From: Oceanihabitans sediminis
GTDB taxonomy: Bacteria > Bacteroidota > Bacteroidia > Flavobacteriales > Flavobacteriaceae
Direction of reading: 5' to 3'
NCBI RefSeq assembly: GCF_003337215.1
Contig: NZ_QPIG01000003.1
Span: 310,001-374,000 of the forward strand
DNA length: 64,000 nt
Shown here: piece by piece, positions 1 to 8,653 of the stretch
How positions within the stretch are numbered: the first letter of the stretch is position 1
Layout of the letters: every line of letters begins with the position of its first letter
Notes under the pieces: model-generated
The model's input: only the letters and a program-made list of their open reading frames with translations
Database searches by the model: none
Told to the model about the DNA's origin: nothing
Position numbers and translations under genes: made by a program

Positions 1-1319
1 GAATCTCCCTCGACTAAGTAAACTTCACATTTTGAAGGATCTTGTTCTGAACAGTCAGATAATTTTCCAGGTAAACCACCTATACTCATTACTGTTTTAC
101 GCTGAACCATTTCACGAGCTTTTTGTGCTGCGTGACGTGCTTGAGCGGCAAGAATTACTTTTTGAACAATTGTCTTAGCATCTTCTGGATGCTCTTCTAA
201 GTAATCGGTTAGCATTTCTGAAACTGCCTGACTCACAGAAGCAGAAACTTCACGGTTTCCTAATTTCGTTTTTGTTTGTCCTTCGAACTGTGGCTCTTGA
301 ACTTTTACCGAAATAATTGCAGTTAATCCTTCACGGAAATCATCTCCAGCAATGTCAAACTTTAACTTGTCTAACATTCCAGATTCATCTGCATATTTTT
401 TAAGAGTATGTGTTAATCCACGGCGGAATCCTGATAAGTGTGTTCCTCCTTCATGCGTATTAATATTGTTTACGTATGAGTGTAAGTTTTCGGCATAACT
501 AGTGTTATACACCATCGCAACCTCTACAGGAACGCCATTTTTCTCTCCTTCAAAAGCTATTACTTCTCTTGTAATTGGCTCACGGTTTCCGTCTAAGAAT
601 TTGATAAACTCTTTAAGACCTTCTTCTGAATGGAAAGTTTCTCCTTCATAAGATCCATCTTCTTTTTTAGATCGCTTATCAATTAAATGAATAGTAATTC
701 CTTTATTAAGGTAAGCTAACTCACGCATTCTGCTTGCTAAAGTATCATAGCTATACTCTAATGTTTGTGTAAAAATTGTTGGGTCTGGCTTAAAAGTAAC
801 AATTGTTCCTCTTTTATCTGTATCTCCAATTTTCTTTACAGGGTACATTGCTTTACCTTTTTCGTACTCTTGTTCCCAGATTTCTCCTTTTCTGTAAACT
901 GTAGCTTTTAAGTGTGTAGACAGTGCGTTTACACAACTCACACCTACTCCGTGCAGTCCTCCAGAAACTTTATACGAATCTTTATCGAATTTACCTCCCG
1001 CACCAATCTTAGTCATTACAACCTCTAATGCAGAAACTCCTTCTTTTTTATGTAAATCAACAGGGATACCACGACCATCATCTTCTGTAGTAATCGAGTT
1101 ATCCTCGTTTATAGTAACGCTAATATTATCACAATGTCCAGCTAAAGCCTCATCAATAGAGTTATCTACAACCTCATATACTAGATGGTGTAAACCTCTA
1201 ACTCCGGTATCTCCAATATACATGGAAGGACGCATGCGCACATGCTCCATTCCCTCTAACGCCTGAATACTATCCGCTGAATAGTTATCCTTGTTAAATT
1301 CTTCTCTTTTTTCGCTCAT
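1..1319 (-). CDS. gyrB: DNA gyrase subunit B, C-terminal part cut off by the window edge
   Basis: This encodes the ATPase subunit of type II topoisomerase (gyrase), which introduces negative supercoils. About 439 codons are present from the ATG at 1319; the 3' part lies outside the window. The GHKL ATPase signature is visible: VVDNSIDEAL near residues 50-59 (Asn53 for Mg-ATP) and DDGRGIP at 80-86. It is followed by the ATP-lid segment GGLHGVGVSCVNAL and the transducer domain. The last readable residues, VYLVEGDS, are the start of the TOPRIM domain. ParE is a close relative. The GyrB call rests on the overall motif spacing and the PGKLSDC segment just before TOPRIM, and that choice is slightly less sure than the family. 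A putative promoter lies at 1475-1505. Confidence 0.93.
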   Translation of the reverse strand, partial: MSEKREEFNKDNYSADSIQALEGMEHVRMRPSMYIGDTGVRGLHHLVYEVVDNSIDEALAGHCDNISVTINEDNSITTEDDGRGIPVDLHKKEGVSALEVVMTKIGAGGKFDKDSYKVSGGLHGVGVSCVNALSTHLKATVYRKGEIWEQEYEKGKAMYPVKKIGDTDKRGTIVTFKPDPTIFTQTLEYSYDTLASRMRELAYLNKGITIHLIDKRSKKEDGSYEGETFHSEEGLKEFIKFLDGNREPITREVIAFEGEKNGVPVEVAMVYNTSYAENLHSYVNNINTHEGGTHLSGFRRGLTHTLKKYADESGMLDKLKFDIAGDDFREGLTAIISVKVQEPQFEGQTKTKLGNREVSASVSQAVSEMLTDYLEEHPEDAKTIVQKVILAAQARHAAQKAREMVQRKTVMSIGGLPGKLSDCSEQDPSKCEVYLVEGD

Positions 1320-1444
1320 TATAAAACGTTTGATGTTTGTTATTTAATTAATTTGGTTTCCGTTTTGCAACGGAGTTCATGTGTTTTCTATGTTTTAAAA
1401 AAACTTTCTTGTAAAAAACATCGTTGGTCATTTTCACAAAAAAA

Positions 1445-1461
1445 TCCCGGACTTTTCGGGA
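1445..1461 (-). terminator. Terminator-like hairpin in the gyrB leader
   Basis: On the reverse strand, TCCCG pairs with CGGGA around a 7-nt loop and is followed by seven T. It starts only about 14 nt after the predicted gyrB -7 element. It could therefore be an attenuator, the end of a very short RNA, or a backup terminator for asnB. Confidence 0.5.
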
Positions 1462-1474
1462 CACCTGAACATAA

Positions 1475-1505
1475 CAAATATACAACTTTTTGACGCTATT
1501 TGAAA
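1475..1505 (-). promoter_or_regulatory. Putative gyrB promoter (Bacteroidota -33/-7 type)
   Basis: Reverse strand: TATATTTG at 1475-1482 matches the -7 consensus TAnnTTTG. It is preceded by exactly 19 nt and then TTTC at 1502-1505 (consensus TTTG). It would give a leader of roughly 150 nt before gyrB. Confidence 0.55.
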
Positions 1506-1634
1506 GCTTTTCAGCCTCTGAAACGGATAATTATCAACAATTGTTAATTATTTAAAAGTGTCTTAAATCGCCTAAAAAACACCTTAAATTTAATTTTAAC
1601 GATTTTTTACATTCTCGGAATTGTAAAAAAAGAC

Positions 1635-1658
1635 AAAATCCCGCAGAAGCGAGATTTT
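1635..1658 (-). terminator. Terminator of asnB
   Basis: AAAATCCCGC and GCGAGATTTT form a 10-bp stem with one mismatch around AGAA. On the reverse strand a T-rich tract follows shortly after, about 50 nt past the asnB stop. Confidence 0.6.
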
Positions 1659-1704
1659 GAATAAAATAAACTAACCAATTTTAACTAAAAACAACCAAAT
1701 TCTT

Positions 1705-3378
1705 CTAGATTTTCACATAGGAATCTGCATGCACCTTCGCCACAGCTCTACCAGACGGATCATTCATGTTTTTAAACGCCTCATCCCATTCTAATGCTAT
1801 TTTGGTGCTACACGCTACACTTGGCTCTTGAGGAACGCTTAAAGCAGCTGCATCGCTTGGGAAATGATCTTCAAAAATTGTTCTATAATAATATTCTTCT
1901 TTATTTATTGGTGTTTGAATAGGATAACGGAATTTGGCATTTGCCATTTGCTCATCGCTTACTTCTTTTTCTACCAATGCTTTTAATGTATCTATCCAAC
2001 TATATCCTACTCCGTCACTAAATTGTTCTTTTTGTCTCCAAGCAACACTTTCTGGAAGCATGTCTTCAAACGCTTTTCGGAGTACCCATTTTTCCATACG
2101 TTCGCCATTAATCATTTTATCTTGAGGGTTGATGCTCATAGCAACATCCATAAATTCTTTATCTAAAAACGGAACACGTCCTTCAATACCCCAAGCAGCT
2201 AAACTTTTGTTTGCTCTTAAACAGTCGTACATGTGTAACTTATCTAATTTACGAACCGTTTCCTCATGGAAATCTTTTGCACTAGGAGCTTTATGAAAAT
2301 ATAAATAACCACCAAATAATTCATCTGCCCCCTCACCAGATAGCACCATTTTTATACCCATAGATTTAATTACACGAGCCATTAAACACATAGGTGTAGA
2401 AGAGCGAATAGTAGTAATATCATAGGTTTCAATATTATAAATCACATCTCGAATAGCATCTAGGCCTTCTTGAATAGTGAATTTTATTTCATGATGCACT
2501 GTACCAATATGGTCTGCCACTTTTTTTGCTGCAGCTAAATCTGGAGAACCTTCTAAGCCAACCGAAAAAGAATGCAACTGGGGCCACCATGCTTTTTCTT
2601 TATCATCTGCTTCAATTCTTCTTTCTGAATATTTTTTTGCTATTGCAGAAGTTATAGAAGAATCTAATCCGCCAGATAATAGTACGCCGTAAGGAACATC
2701 ACTCATTAACTGTCTGTGAACGGCATCTTCTAAAGCTTGACGAACTTTAGCAATACTAGTTTCATTGTCTTTTACTGCTTCATATTCTCTCCAATCTCTT
2801 TTATACCATTTAACAAATTCTCCGTTTCGGCTAGACATATAATGCCCTGGAGGAAACAATTCTATTTTAGTACAAATTCCTTCTAAAGCTTTTAATTCGG
2901 AAGCCACATAAAAGGTACCATGTTTATCCCAACCAATATATAGTGGTATAATCCCCATATGGTCTCTAGCTATAAAATATTCCTCTTTTTCTACATCATA
3001 GATTGCGAAACCAAAAATACCGTTCATATCATCTACAAAATCAAATCCTTTATCCTTATAAAGCGCTAGTATAACTTCACAGTCACTTTGTGTTTGAAAA
3101 TCGTACTTACCCTTTAATGATTCCCTTATTGCGCGATGGTTGTAAATCTCACCATTAGCTGCTAACACTACGGACTTATCAGCACTCAATAAGGGCTGTT
3201 TCCCTGAAGCAGGATCTACAATCGCTAAACGCTCATGTGCCATAATTACTTTTTCATCACTATAAATTCCGCTCCAATCTGGACCACGATGACGAATCTT
3301 TTTTGCCATCTCCAGAACCTGAGGACGTATATCTTCTACTTTTTGCTTTACATCAAACGCACATACAATTCCGCACAT
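1705..3378 (-). CDS. asnB: Asparagine synthetase B (glutamine-hydrolysing)
   Basis: The enzyme makes asparagine from aspartate, ATP and glutamine in the cytoplasm. It has 557 residues, close to the E. coli AsnB length. The N-terminal class II glutaminase domain begins MCGIV, so Cys2 becomes the nucleophile after Met removal. RLAIVD (49-54) and NGEIYN (75-80) line the glutamine site. The synthetase domain carries the PP-loop SGGLDSS at 235-241 for AMP-Asp formation, and SGEGADELFGGY further on. The ATG start is fixed by the need for Cys2. It is transcribed alone, with its own terminator downstream. Nothing is abnormal in the sequence. Confidence 0.96.
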   Translation of the reverse strand: MCGIVCAFDVKQKVEDIRPQVLEMAKKIRHRGPDWSGIYSDEKVIMAHERLAIVDPASGKQPLLSADKSVVLAANGEIYNHRAIRESLKGKYDFQTQSDCEVILALYKDKGFDFVDDMNGIFGFAIYDVEKEEYFIARDHMGIIPLYIGWDKHGTFYVASELKALEGICTKIELFPPGHYMSSRNGEFVKWYKRDWREYEAVKDNETSIAKVRQALEDAVHRQLMSDVPYGVLLSGGLDSSITSAIAKKYSERRIEADDKEKAWWPQLHSFSVGLEGSPDLAAAKKVADHIGTVHHEIKFTIQEGLDAIRDVIYNIETYDITTIRSSTPMCLMARVIKSMGIKMVLSGEGADELFGGYLYFHKAPSAKDFHEETVRKLDKLHMYDCLRANKSLAAWGIEGRVPFLDKEFMDVAMSINPQDKMINGERMEKWVLRKAFEDMLPESVAWRQKEQFSDGVGYSWIDTLKALVEKEVSDEQMANAKFRYPIQTPINKEEYYYRTIFEDHFPSDAAALSVPQEPSVACSTKIALEWDEAFKNMNDPSGRAVAKVHADSYVKI

Positions 3379-3626
3379 AATATTCTTTTTTATAAGACTA
3401 CTCCAAAAGAAGTCTTCTTGTTAATAATTACAGCACAAATATGAAACAAAACTATACAAATGAAAATAGATGACTATATAATGGTTTCAATTTGATACTT
3501 AAAATTAATAATTAACTTAAATAAATAACTTTGAAGCTATTAAAGCTATAAAGCAAGTTTTAATCTGTTATTTACTTGCATGGAGATTAAATTGATTATT
3601 TTTATAGAAAATCAATATTAAATATT

Positions 3627-4172
3627 ATGAAAAAACTAAAACTTATTACCGCTATTACTTTTGCATTTACCTTGTTACTATCCGTTAACACAACTGCTCA
3701 AGAATTTAAAGGCTTAGATAAAAGCCCAATGGATATGGCTTCATACCCTAGTTCCTATAAAGAATCCAATAAACTAATAAGAATTTCTTACGGTCGCCCA
3801 CAGTTAAAAGGTCGTACCTTAAATGAGCTAATGAAAAACGGCGAAGTATGGAGAACCGGAGCTAATGAGGCATCAGAACTTACACTTTATAAGGATATGT
3901 ATTTAGGCGATACTCTAGTAAAAGCTGGAACTTATACATTTTATATGATTCCGGGAGAAAAGGAATGGACAGCCATTATAAACAAAGACATCAACGTATG
4001 GGGAAGTTATTATTATAACGAAGCAAACGATGTAGCAAGATTAAAAGTCCCTGTTTCGGAAGGAAAAGAAGGTTTAGAAGCATTCTCTATAGCATTTGAA
4101 AAAGGCAAAGAAACTATAGACATGCATTTAGGATGGAGCAAAACTAGAGTTGTTGTTCCTTTTAAAATGTAA
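3627..4172 (+). CDS. Secreted DUF2911 family protein
   Basis: A 181-aa protein with an N-terminal signal peptide (hydrophobic residues 6-20, probable cut after Ala24 in TTAQ), so it is exported to the periplasm or beyond. The rest matches the DUF2911 pattern known from Bacteroidota: ISYGRPQLKGR near 53-63, GEVWRTGANEA near 72-82, and a C-terminal all-beta stretch ending WSKTRVVVPF. The family has no established function. The gene stands alone. A TAACTTTG element at 3526-3533 may be its -7 box, though no -33 box is obvious. It is convergent with queE and they share a hairpin terminator. Confidence 0.85.
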   Translation: MKKLKLITAITFAFTLLLSVNTTAQEFKGLDKSPMDMASYPSSYKESNKLIRISYGRPQLKGRTLNELMKNGEVWRTGANEASELTLYKDMYLGDTLVKAGTYTFYMIPGEKEWTAIINKDINVWGSYYYNEANDVARLKVPVSEGKEGLEAFSIAFEKGKETIDMHLGWSKTRVVVPFKM

Positions 4173-4194
4173 TTAAATAATTGTTATAACTAAA

Positions 4195-4230
4195 AAGTTC
4201 CGAGGATACATCATCTTCTCGGAACTTTTT
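4195..4230. terminator. Bidirectional terminator between the DUF2911 gene and queE
   Basis: AAGTTCCGAG (4195-4204) and CTCGGAACTT (4218-4227) form a perfect 10-bp stem with a 13-nt loop. T runs flank it on both strands, serving two convergent genes. Confidence 0.85.
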
Positions 4231-4254
4231 TATTCTATTTACTTACATCCTATT

Positions 4255-4887
4255 CTAAGGAATATTCAAGTATTTATGTGTTTGTAAAGAAACTTTCCAC
4301 TTCGGGTTTTTCATGACATAATCAACAATTTGTGGCATCATTTTATCACGCTTACTCCATTCTGGTTGCAGGTATAATATGCAGTCGTCATTAATCTTTG
4401 CTGCTTGTTCTTCAGCAAATCTAAAATCGTCTTTATTGTAAACAATACACTTAAGTTCATGTGCTTTTGCGTACACTTCTTCGGTAGGGAGTTTGTTTTT
4501 CTTTGGCGATAAGCAAATCCAATCCCAAATTCCTGTAAGCTTATAAGCTCCAGAAGTTTCAATATGAATTTGAAGTCCTTTATCTTTTAACTCTTTAGTT
4601 AAAGGTCCCATATCCCACATTAACGGTTCTCCACCAGTAACCACAATTGTTCTGCTATATTTAGCTGCATTTTCAGCAATATCAACAGCTTTAGTTGCAG
4701 GATGCAATTCTGGCAACCAGCTTTCTTTAACGTCACACCAATGGCAACCAACATCGCAACCACCAATTCTCACAAAATAAGCAGCAGTCCCCTTATGGAA
4801 ACCTTCTCCTTGAATGGTATAAAACTCTTCCATTAAAGGCAATAATAATCCTTTATCTAGTAACTCTTGTCTTTCACTTCTTGTCAT
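4255..4887 (-). CDS. queE: 7-carboxy-7-deazaguanine synthase (radical SAM)
   Basis: QueE converts 6-carboxytetrahydropterin to 7-carboxy-7-deazaguanine on the way to queuosine. The sequence holds the radical-SAM cluster motif CDVGCHWC (a CX3CX2C pattern), the SAM-binding VTGGEPL, and the N-terminal EEFYTIQGEG typical of QueE. I take the ATG at 4887 (210 aa). The longer reading from a TTG at 4896 would place the start inside the promoter element TATCTTTG at 4894-4901. That element ends only 6 nt before the ATG, so the mRNA is probably leaderless. No other queuosine gene is adjacent. Confidence 0.92.
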   Translation of the reverse strand: MTRSERQELLDKGLLLPLMEEFYTIQGEGFHKGTAAYFVRIGGCDVGCHWCDVKESWLPELHPATKAVDIAENAAKYSRTIVVTGGEPLMWDMGPLTKELKDKGLQIHIETSGAYKLTGIWDWICLSPKKNKLPTEEVYAKAHELKCIVYNKDDFRFAEEQAAKINDDCILYLQPEWSKRDKMMPQIVDYVMKNPKWKVSLQTHKYLNIP

Positions 4888-4893
4888 AGCCTG

Positions 4894-4901
4894 CAAAGAT
4901 A
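4894..4901 (-). promoter_or_regulatory. -7 element of queE, leaderless arrangement
   Basis: TATCTTTG on the reverse strand fits TAnnTTTG exactly and lies 6 nt before the ATG. No clear -33 TTTG was found at 17-23 nt spacing. Confidence 0.45.
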
Positions 4902-5082
4902 GTTATTTATGTGTGTAAAAATTAATTGCTACTTAAGTATTTAATCCAAAATAAACTTCTACTTTATAAAACAAAATAGGTGAACCTTAATCCATTAAAG
5001 GTTTTTAGTTAAAAAGTTGAGAGCTTTTTTAAAAGGTTTTAACTGAAAGATTACTATTTTTATGCAAATTTTTAATCATATT

Positions 5083-6615
5083 ATGAGTAAGAAGGAAGAA
5101 TTTATTAAACATATTACAGAAGGCAATAGCACCAAAGGGGATTATATCACTTTAGGTTCTGCAATGTTAGATGGCGAAACCATTACAGATGCTTTTATAA
5201 AAGTACCTCTAAAAACCATGAATAGACATGGTTTAATTGCTGGTGCAACTGGAACAGGAAAAACAAAAACCCTTCAAGTTTTAGCTGAGAATTTAAGCGA
5301 AAAAGGAATTCCTGTTTTACTTATGGATATAAAAGGGGATTTAAGTGGATTGGCACAGCCAAGCCCTGGTCATGCGAAGATTGATGAACGACATGCAAAA
5401 ATTGGTTTACCATTTGAAGCAAAAGGTTTTCCGGTAGAAATCATGTCACTTTCACAACAAGATGGGGTTAGACTTCGAGCTACAGTAAGCGAATTCGGAC
5501 CTGTTTTATTATCTAGAATTTTAGATCTTTCTGAAACGCAAACCGGAGTTGTTGCCGTAATTTTCAAATATTGTGACGATAATAAATTACCTCTTTTAGA
5601 TTTAAAAGATTTCAAAAAAGTATTGCAATACGCTACACAGCAAGGAAAAAAAGAATTTGATGAAGCTTATGGAAGAATCTCTTCTGCTTCTACCGGAGCT
5701 ATTTTACGTAAAGTCGTAGAAATTGAACAACAAGGCGGAGATATTTTCTTCGGAGAAAAAAGTTTTGAAGTAGAAGACTTAGTGCGTACAACAAGAGACG
5801 GAAGAGGTTATATCAATATTATCCGATTAACAGATATTCAAGATAAACCGAAGTTGTTTTCAACATTTATGCTAAGCTTATTAGCTGAAATATATGAAAC
5901 CTTCCCAGAACAAGGTGATTCTGACAAACCAGAATTAATCATGTTTATTGATGAAGCACATTTAATTTTCAACCAAGCTTCCAAAGCATTGTTAAATCAA
6001 ATTGAAAACATTGTAAAGCTTATTCGAAGTAAAGGAATCGGGCTATACTTTGTTACGCAAAACCCAACAGATGTACCTGAAGCTGTTTTAGGTCAGTTAG
6101 GTTTAAAAATCCAACATGCTTTACGTGCGTTTACTGCTAAAGACAGAAAAGCAATCAAGCTAACTGCGCAAAACTATCCGCTTACAGACTATTATGATAC
6201 TGCAGAAGTACTAACCTCTCTTGGTATTGGTGAAGCACTAGTTTCTGCTTTAGATGAAAAAGGAAGACCTACGCCACTAGCAGCAACCTTGGTTCGTGCA
6301 CCAATGAGCAGAATGGATATTTTAACGGAAACCGAATTAAATGCTCTTTTAGACGATTCAAAATTAGTTACAAAATATAACGAAACTATAGATAGAGAAT
6401 CAGCTTATGAAATGCTTAAAGCAAAAATTGAAAAAGCAGAAAACATAAAAGAGGAAGAAGAAGAAAGAGAAGCTAGAGAAAAAGAAAGACAAAGGACTCA
6501 AAGAACCACTAGATCTAGAACTACAAGTAATAGAATGAATCCTGTAGTAAAAGTACTAACTAGCGCAACCTTTATACGTTCTGTATTTGGTATTCTAAAA
6601 AAGGTTATGAAATAA
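5083..6615 (+). CDS. HerA-like helicase / DUF853 family ATPase
   Basis: A 510-aa FtsK/HerA-superfamily ATPase. Walker A GATGTGKT is at residues 54-61, Walker B-like LIMFIDEAHLIF near 285-296, and an arginine-containing AFTAKDRK segment follows. The C-terminal 80 residues are charged (runs of Glu, Arg and Thr), ending in a short hydrophobic patch. Bacterial DUF853 proteins resemble archaeal HerA, which pumps DNA with NurA, but their cellular role is not settled, and no nuclease gene is adjacent here. I prefer the ATG at 5083 (MSKKEEF) over the upstream ATG at 5062, because the first seven residues look non-conserved and 5062 sits within an AT-rich promoter-like stretch. Confidence 0.85.
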   Translation: MSKKEEFIKHITEGNSTKGDYITLGSAMLDGETITDAFIKVPLKTMNRHGLIAGATGTGKTKTLQVLAENLSEKGIPVLLMDIKGDLSGLAQPSPGHAKIDERHAKIGLPFEAKGFPVEIMSLSQQDGVRLRATVSEFGPVLLSRILDLSETQTGVVAVIFKYCDDNKLPLLDLKDFKKVLQYATQQGKKEFDEAYGRISSASTGAILRKVVEIEQQGGDIFFGEKSFEVEDLVRTTRDGRGYINIIRLTDIQDKPKLFSTFMLSLLAEIYETFPEQGDSDKPELIMFIDEAHLIFNQASKALLNQIENIVKLIRSKGIGLYFVTQNPTDVPEAVLGQLGLKIQHALRAFTAKDRKAIKLTAQNYPLTDYYDTAEVLTSLGIGEALVSALDEKGRPTPLAATLVRAPMSRMDILTETELNALLDDSKLVTKYNETIDRESAYEMLKAKIEKAENIKEEEEEREAREKERQRTQRTTRSRTTSNRMNPVVKVLTSATFIRSVFGILKKVMK

Positions 6616-6681
6616 CCGCCTCAAACAAAAAAAAAAAAAAATAATTAATCCTAAAAGTTCCCATCATCTTGGGAAATACAC

Positions 6682-7230
6682 ATGAAAAAGACAATAATAG
6701 CAATTATCACTTTAGCACTTTTTAGTGCTTGTAAAAAAGAAATTAACCCATACACCATTTCAAAACAAAACATTGGTTTACTTACAGATTCTACTCAAGT
6801 AAAAGATATAGATGCCATTTACACTAATGATTCTATTGTAAAAAGAATTGCTGGCGATGAATTTATTGGAGGTATAAACGATATAGAAATCTATGATAAA
6901 AACGGTAAACTTTTACTGTTACTTACCCCTAAGCAGGTTTTAGATTCTACCTCTACTATTACAACCATTAAAGTAGTTGATCCAAGATTCAAAACAGATA
7001 AGGGCTTAAATACTGCAAGTACTTTTGCAGACATAAAAAATAATTATACCATTTCAAGTATTCAAAATACCTTAAGAAATGTGGTTGTGTTTGTAAACGA
7101 TATCAATGGCTTCTTTACCATTGATAAAAAAGAATTACCTGCAGAGCTTCGAATTGATATGAATAAAAAAATTGAAGCGGTTCATATTCCAGACGGAGCT
7201 AAAATCAAACATTTCATGATAGGCTGGTAA
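6682..7230 (+). CDS. Putative lipoprotein of unknown function
   Basis: A 182-aa protein with a lipoprotein signal: hydrophobic residues 4-15 followed by the lipobox FSAC with Cys17, so it should be anchored in the inner or outer membrane on the periplasmic side. I do not recognise a domain. The mature part is rich in Ile, Asp, Lys and Thr and could be all-beta. It lies between the HerA-like ATPase gene and the YitT gene on the same strand. Upstream is a run of 15 A (6627-6641) and a small TTCCC/GGGAA hairpin just before the start codon. Confidence 0.7.
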   Translation: MKKTIIAIITLALFSACKKEINPYTISKQNIGLLTDSTQVKDIDAIYTNDSIVKRIAGDEFIGGINDIEIYDKNGKLLLLLTPKQVLDSTSTITTIKVVDPRFKTDKGLNTASTFADIKNNYTISSIQNTLRNVVVFVNDINGFFTIDKKELPAELRIDMNKKIEAVHIPDGAKIKHFMIGW

Positions 7231-7294
7231 TTCCCTCCACTTATCAATAAAGATAAATTTCAACAAGTATTTAGGTATAACATTAAAATAATAG

Positions 7295-8266
7295 ATGAAG
7301 CAATTCTTAGGTAAACTAATAACAAATATTGCCCAAAAAAGGCTAAAAACAGAGAATCAAAACGCTACAGTTTCAGATATCACTTTAGCGCCAATAATCG
7401 ATAATATCAAGGTTGAAGTTTCTCATGCTATAAAAGAATTCATCTTTATTATTATAGGTGTTTTTTCAGCAGGATTTGGGTTAAATGGTTTTTTATTACC
7501 TAATAATTTTATTGATGGTGGAGCAACAGGTATTTCGCTTTTGCTACAAAACACAACTTCTCTATCATTAAGTGCTTTATTACTTATAGTTAATATTCCG
7601 TTTTTAATTTTAGCCACAAGAACGATTGGCGTAAAATTCGCCATAAAAAGTGTACTTGCAATTGCATTTTTAGCGGTAGTAGTACATTTTGTAGACTACC
7701 CAATCATTACAGATGACAAATTACTTATAGCAGTCTTTGGTGGTTTCTTTTTAGGTTTAGGAATAGGAATGGCCATGAGAGGTGGTAGCGTTATTGATGG
7801 AACAGAGGTTTTGGCAATCTTTTTAAGTAGAAAACTTTCTATTACCGTAGGTGACGTTTTACTTTTAACAAATATTGTTATCTTTTCCTTTGGGGCTTAC
7901 ATCCTATCTATTGAGGTAGCTTTATACGCTATCCTAACCTATTTAGCTGCTGCAAAAACAGTAGATTTTGTTGTAGATGGTGTAGAAGAATATGTAGGTA
8001 TTACTATTATTTCTGAAAAACATGAAGAGCTGAGAGTAATGATAACCGACAAGCTTCAAAGAGCCTGTACTATTTACGTAGGAAAAGGAGGTTTTAACGA
8101 AAAAGGAAGCAGCGAATCTAAAGACATTATCTACACAGTAATGACAAGATTAGAACTAGCAAAACTATATACTGAAGTAGATAAAATAGACAAAAATGCC
8201 TTTGTAGTAATAGGTTTGGTTAAAGATTTAAAAGGCGGAATGATTAAACGCAAACCATTAAAGTAA
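7295..8266 (+). CDS. YitT family membrane protein (DUF161 plus DUF2179)
   Basis: A 323-aa inner-membrane protein. After a soluble N-terminus of about 45 residues come five to six hydrophobic helices, including the family segment GLNGFLLPNNFIDGGATGIS and later GGSVIDGTEVLA. The C-terminal soluble DUF2179 domain contains ITDKLQRACTIYVGKGGF. YitT proteins are widespread and of unsettled function; a transporter or sensor role is only inferred. It leads a forward group with the cupin gene (18-bp gap) and a hydrolase gene, which suggests co-transcription. Confidence 0.88.
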   Translation: MKQFLGKLITNIAQKRLKTENQNATVSDITLAPIIDNIKVEVSHAIKEFIFIIIGVFSAGFGLNGFLLPNNFIDGGATGISLLLQNTTSLSLSALLLIVNIPFLILATRTIGVKFAIKSVLAIAFLAVVVHFVDYPIITDDKLLIAVFGGFFLGLGIGMAMRGGSVIDGTEVLAIFLSRKLSITVGDVLLLTNIVIFSFGAYILSIEVALYAILTYLAAAKTVDFVVDGVEEYVGITIISEKHEELRVMITDKLQRACTIYVGKGGFNEKGSSESKDIIYTVMTRLELAKLYTEVDKIDKNAFVVIGLVKDLKGGMIKRKPLK

Positions 8267-8284
8267 ACATAAAATAGAAGCATC

Positions 8285-8653
8285 ATGAAAGATAAAAAAT
8301 ATACCATTCAAAAAGCACCATTTGTTGTTCCTACAACCGACGGAAAAGTTATTGAAGAGCATTTTGGCTTAGCAAGTAATAATAATTCAGAAGTTAGTAT
8401 TGCACATATGATCGCTCCTCCAGGTTGGAGTGAACCTTTTCAAACTCCTAAGTTTGATGAATACACTTACATCATCAAAGGAAAAAAACAATTTATTATA
8501 GAAGACGAAACCATTGTTTTAGAAGCTGGCCAGTCTATAAAAATCAACAAAAATACTCGCGTACAGTATTCCAACCCTTTCACTGATGCTTGTGAATATT
8601 TGGCAGTTTGTCTTCCTGCGTTTTCTATGGACTTAGTAAACAGAGAATCCTAA
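8285..8653 (+). CDS. Small cupin-domain protein
   Basis: A 122-aa single-domain cupin. The beta-barrel motifs are recognisable: FDEYTYIIKGKKQFIIEDE corresponds to motif 1, although the usual metal-binding His residues are partly replaced. LEAGQSIKINKNTRVQY corresponds to motif 2. The protein may therefore bind a small ligand rather than act as a metalloenzyme. Its stop codon is directly followed by the ATG of the hydrolase gene (8654), which points to translational coupling and a shared pathway or regulation. The substrate is unknown. Confidence 0.8.
   Translation: MKDKKYTIQKAPFVVPTTDGKVIEEHFGLASNNNSEVSIAHMIAPPGWSEPFQTPKFDEYTYIIKGKKQFIIEDETIVLEAGQSIKINKNTRVQYSNPFTDACEYLAVCLPAFSMDLVNRES

Larger units (their letters stand above)
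1320..1704. other. gyrB-asnB intergenic region (385 bp) without a gene
   Basis: No ORF or tRNA-like fold was found. On the reverse strand it holds, in order of transcription, a terminator for asnB (1635-1658), about 130 bp of AT-rich sequence, a gyrB promoter (1475-1505), a terminator-like hairpin just downstream of that promoter (1445-1461) and the gyrB leader. Confidence 0.6.

Noticed and set aside
3235-3444. Forward ORF of 69 codons opposite the asnB 5' end
   Set aside because: It lies antisense to a conserved coding region and its translation has no recognisable pattern; treated as a shadow frame.
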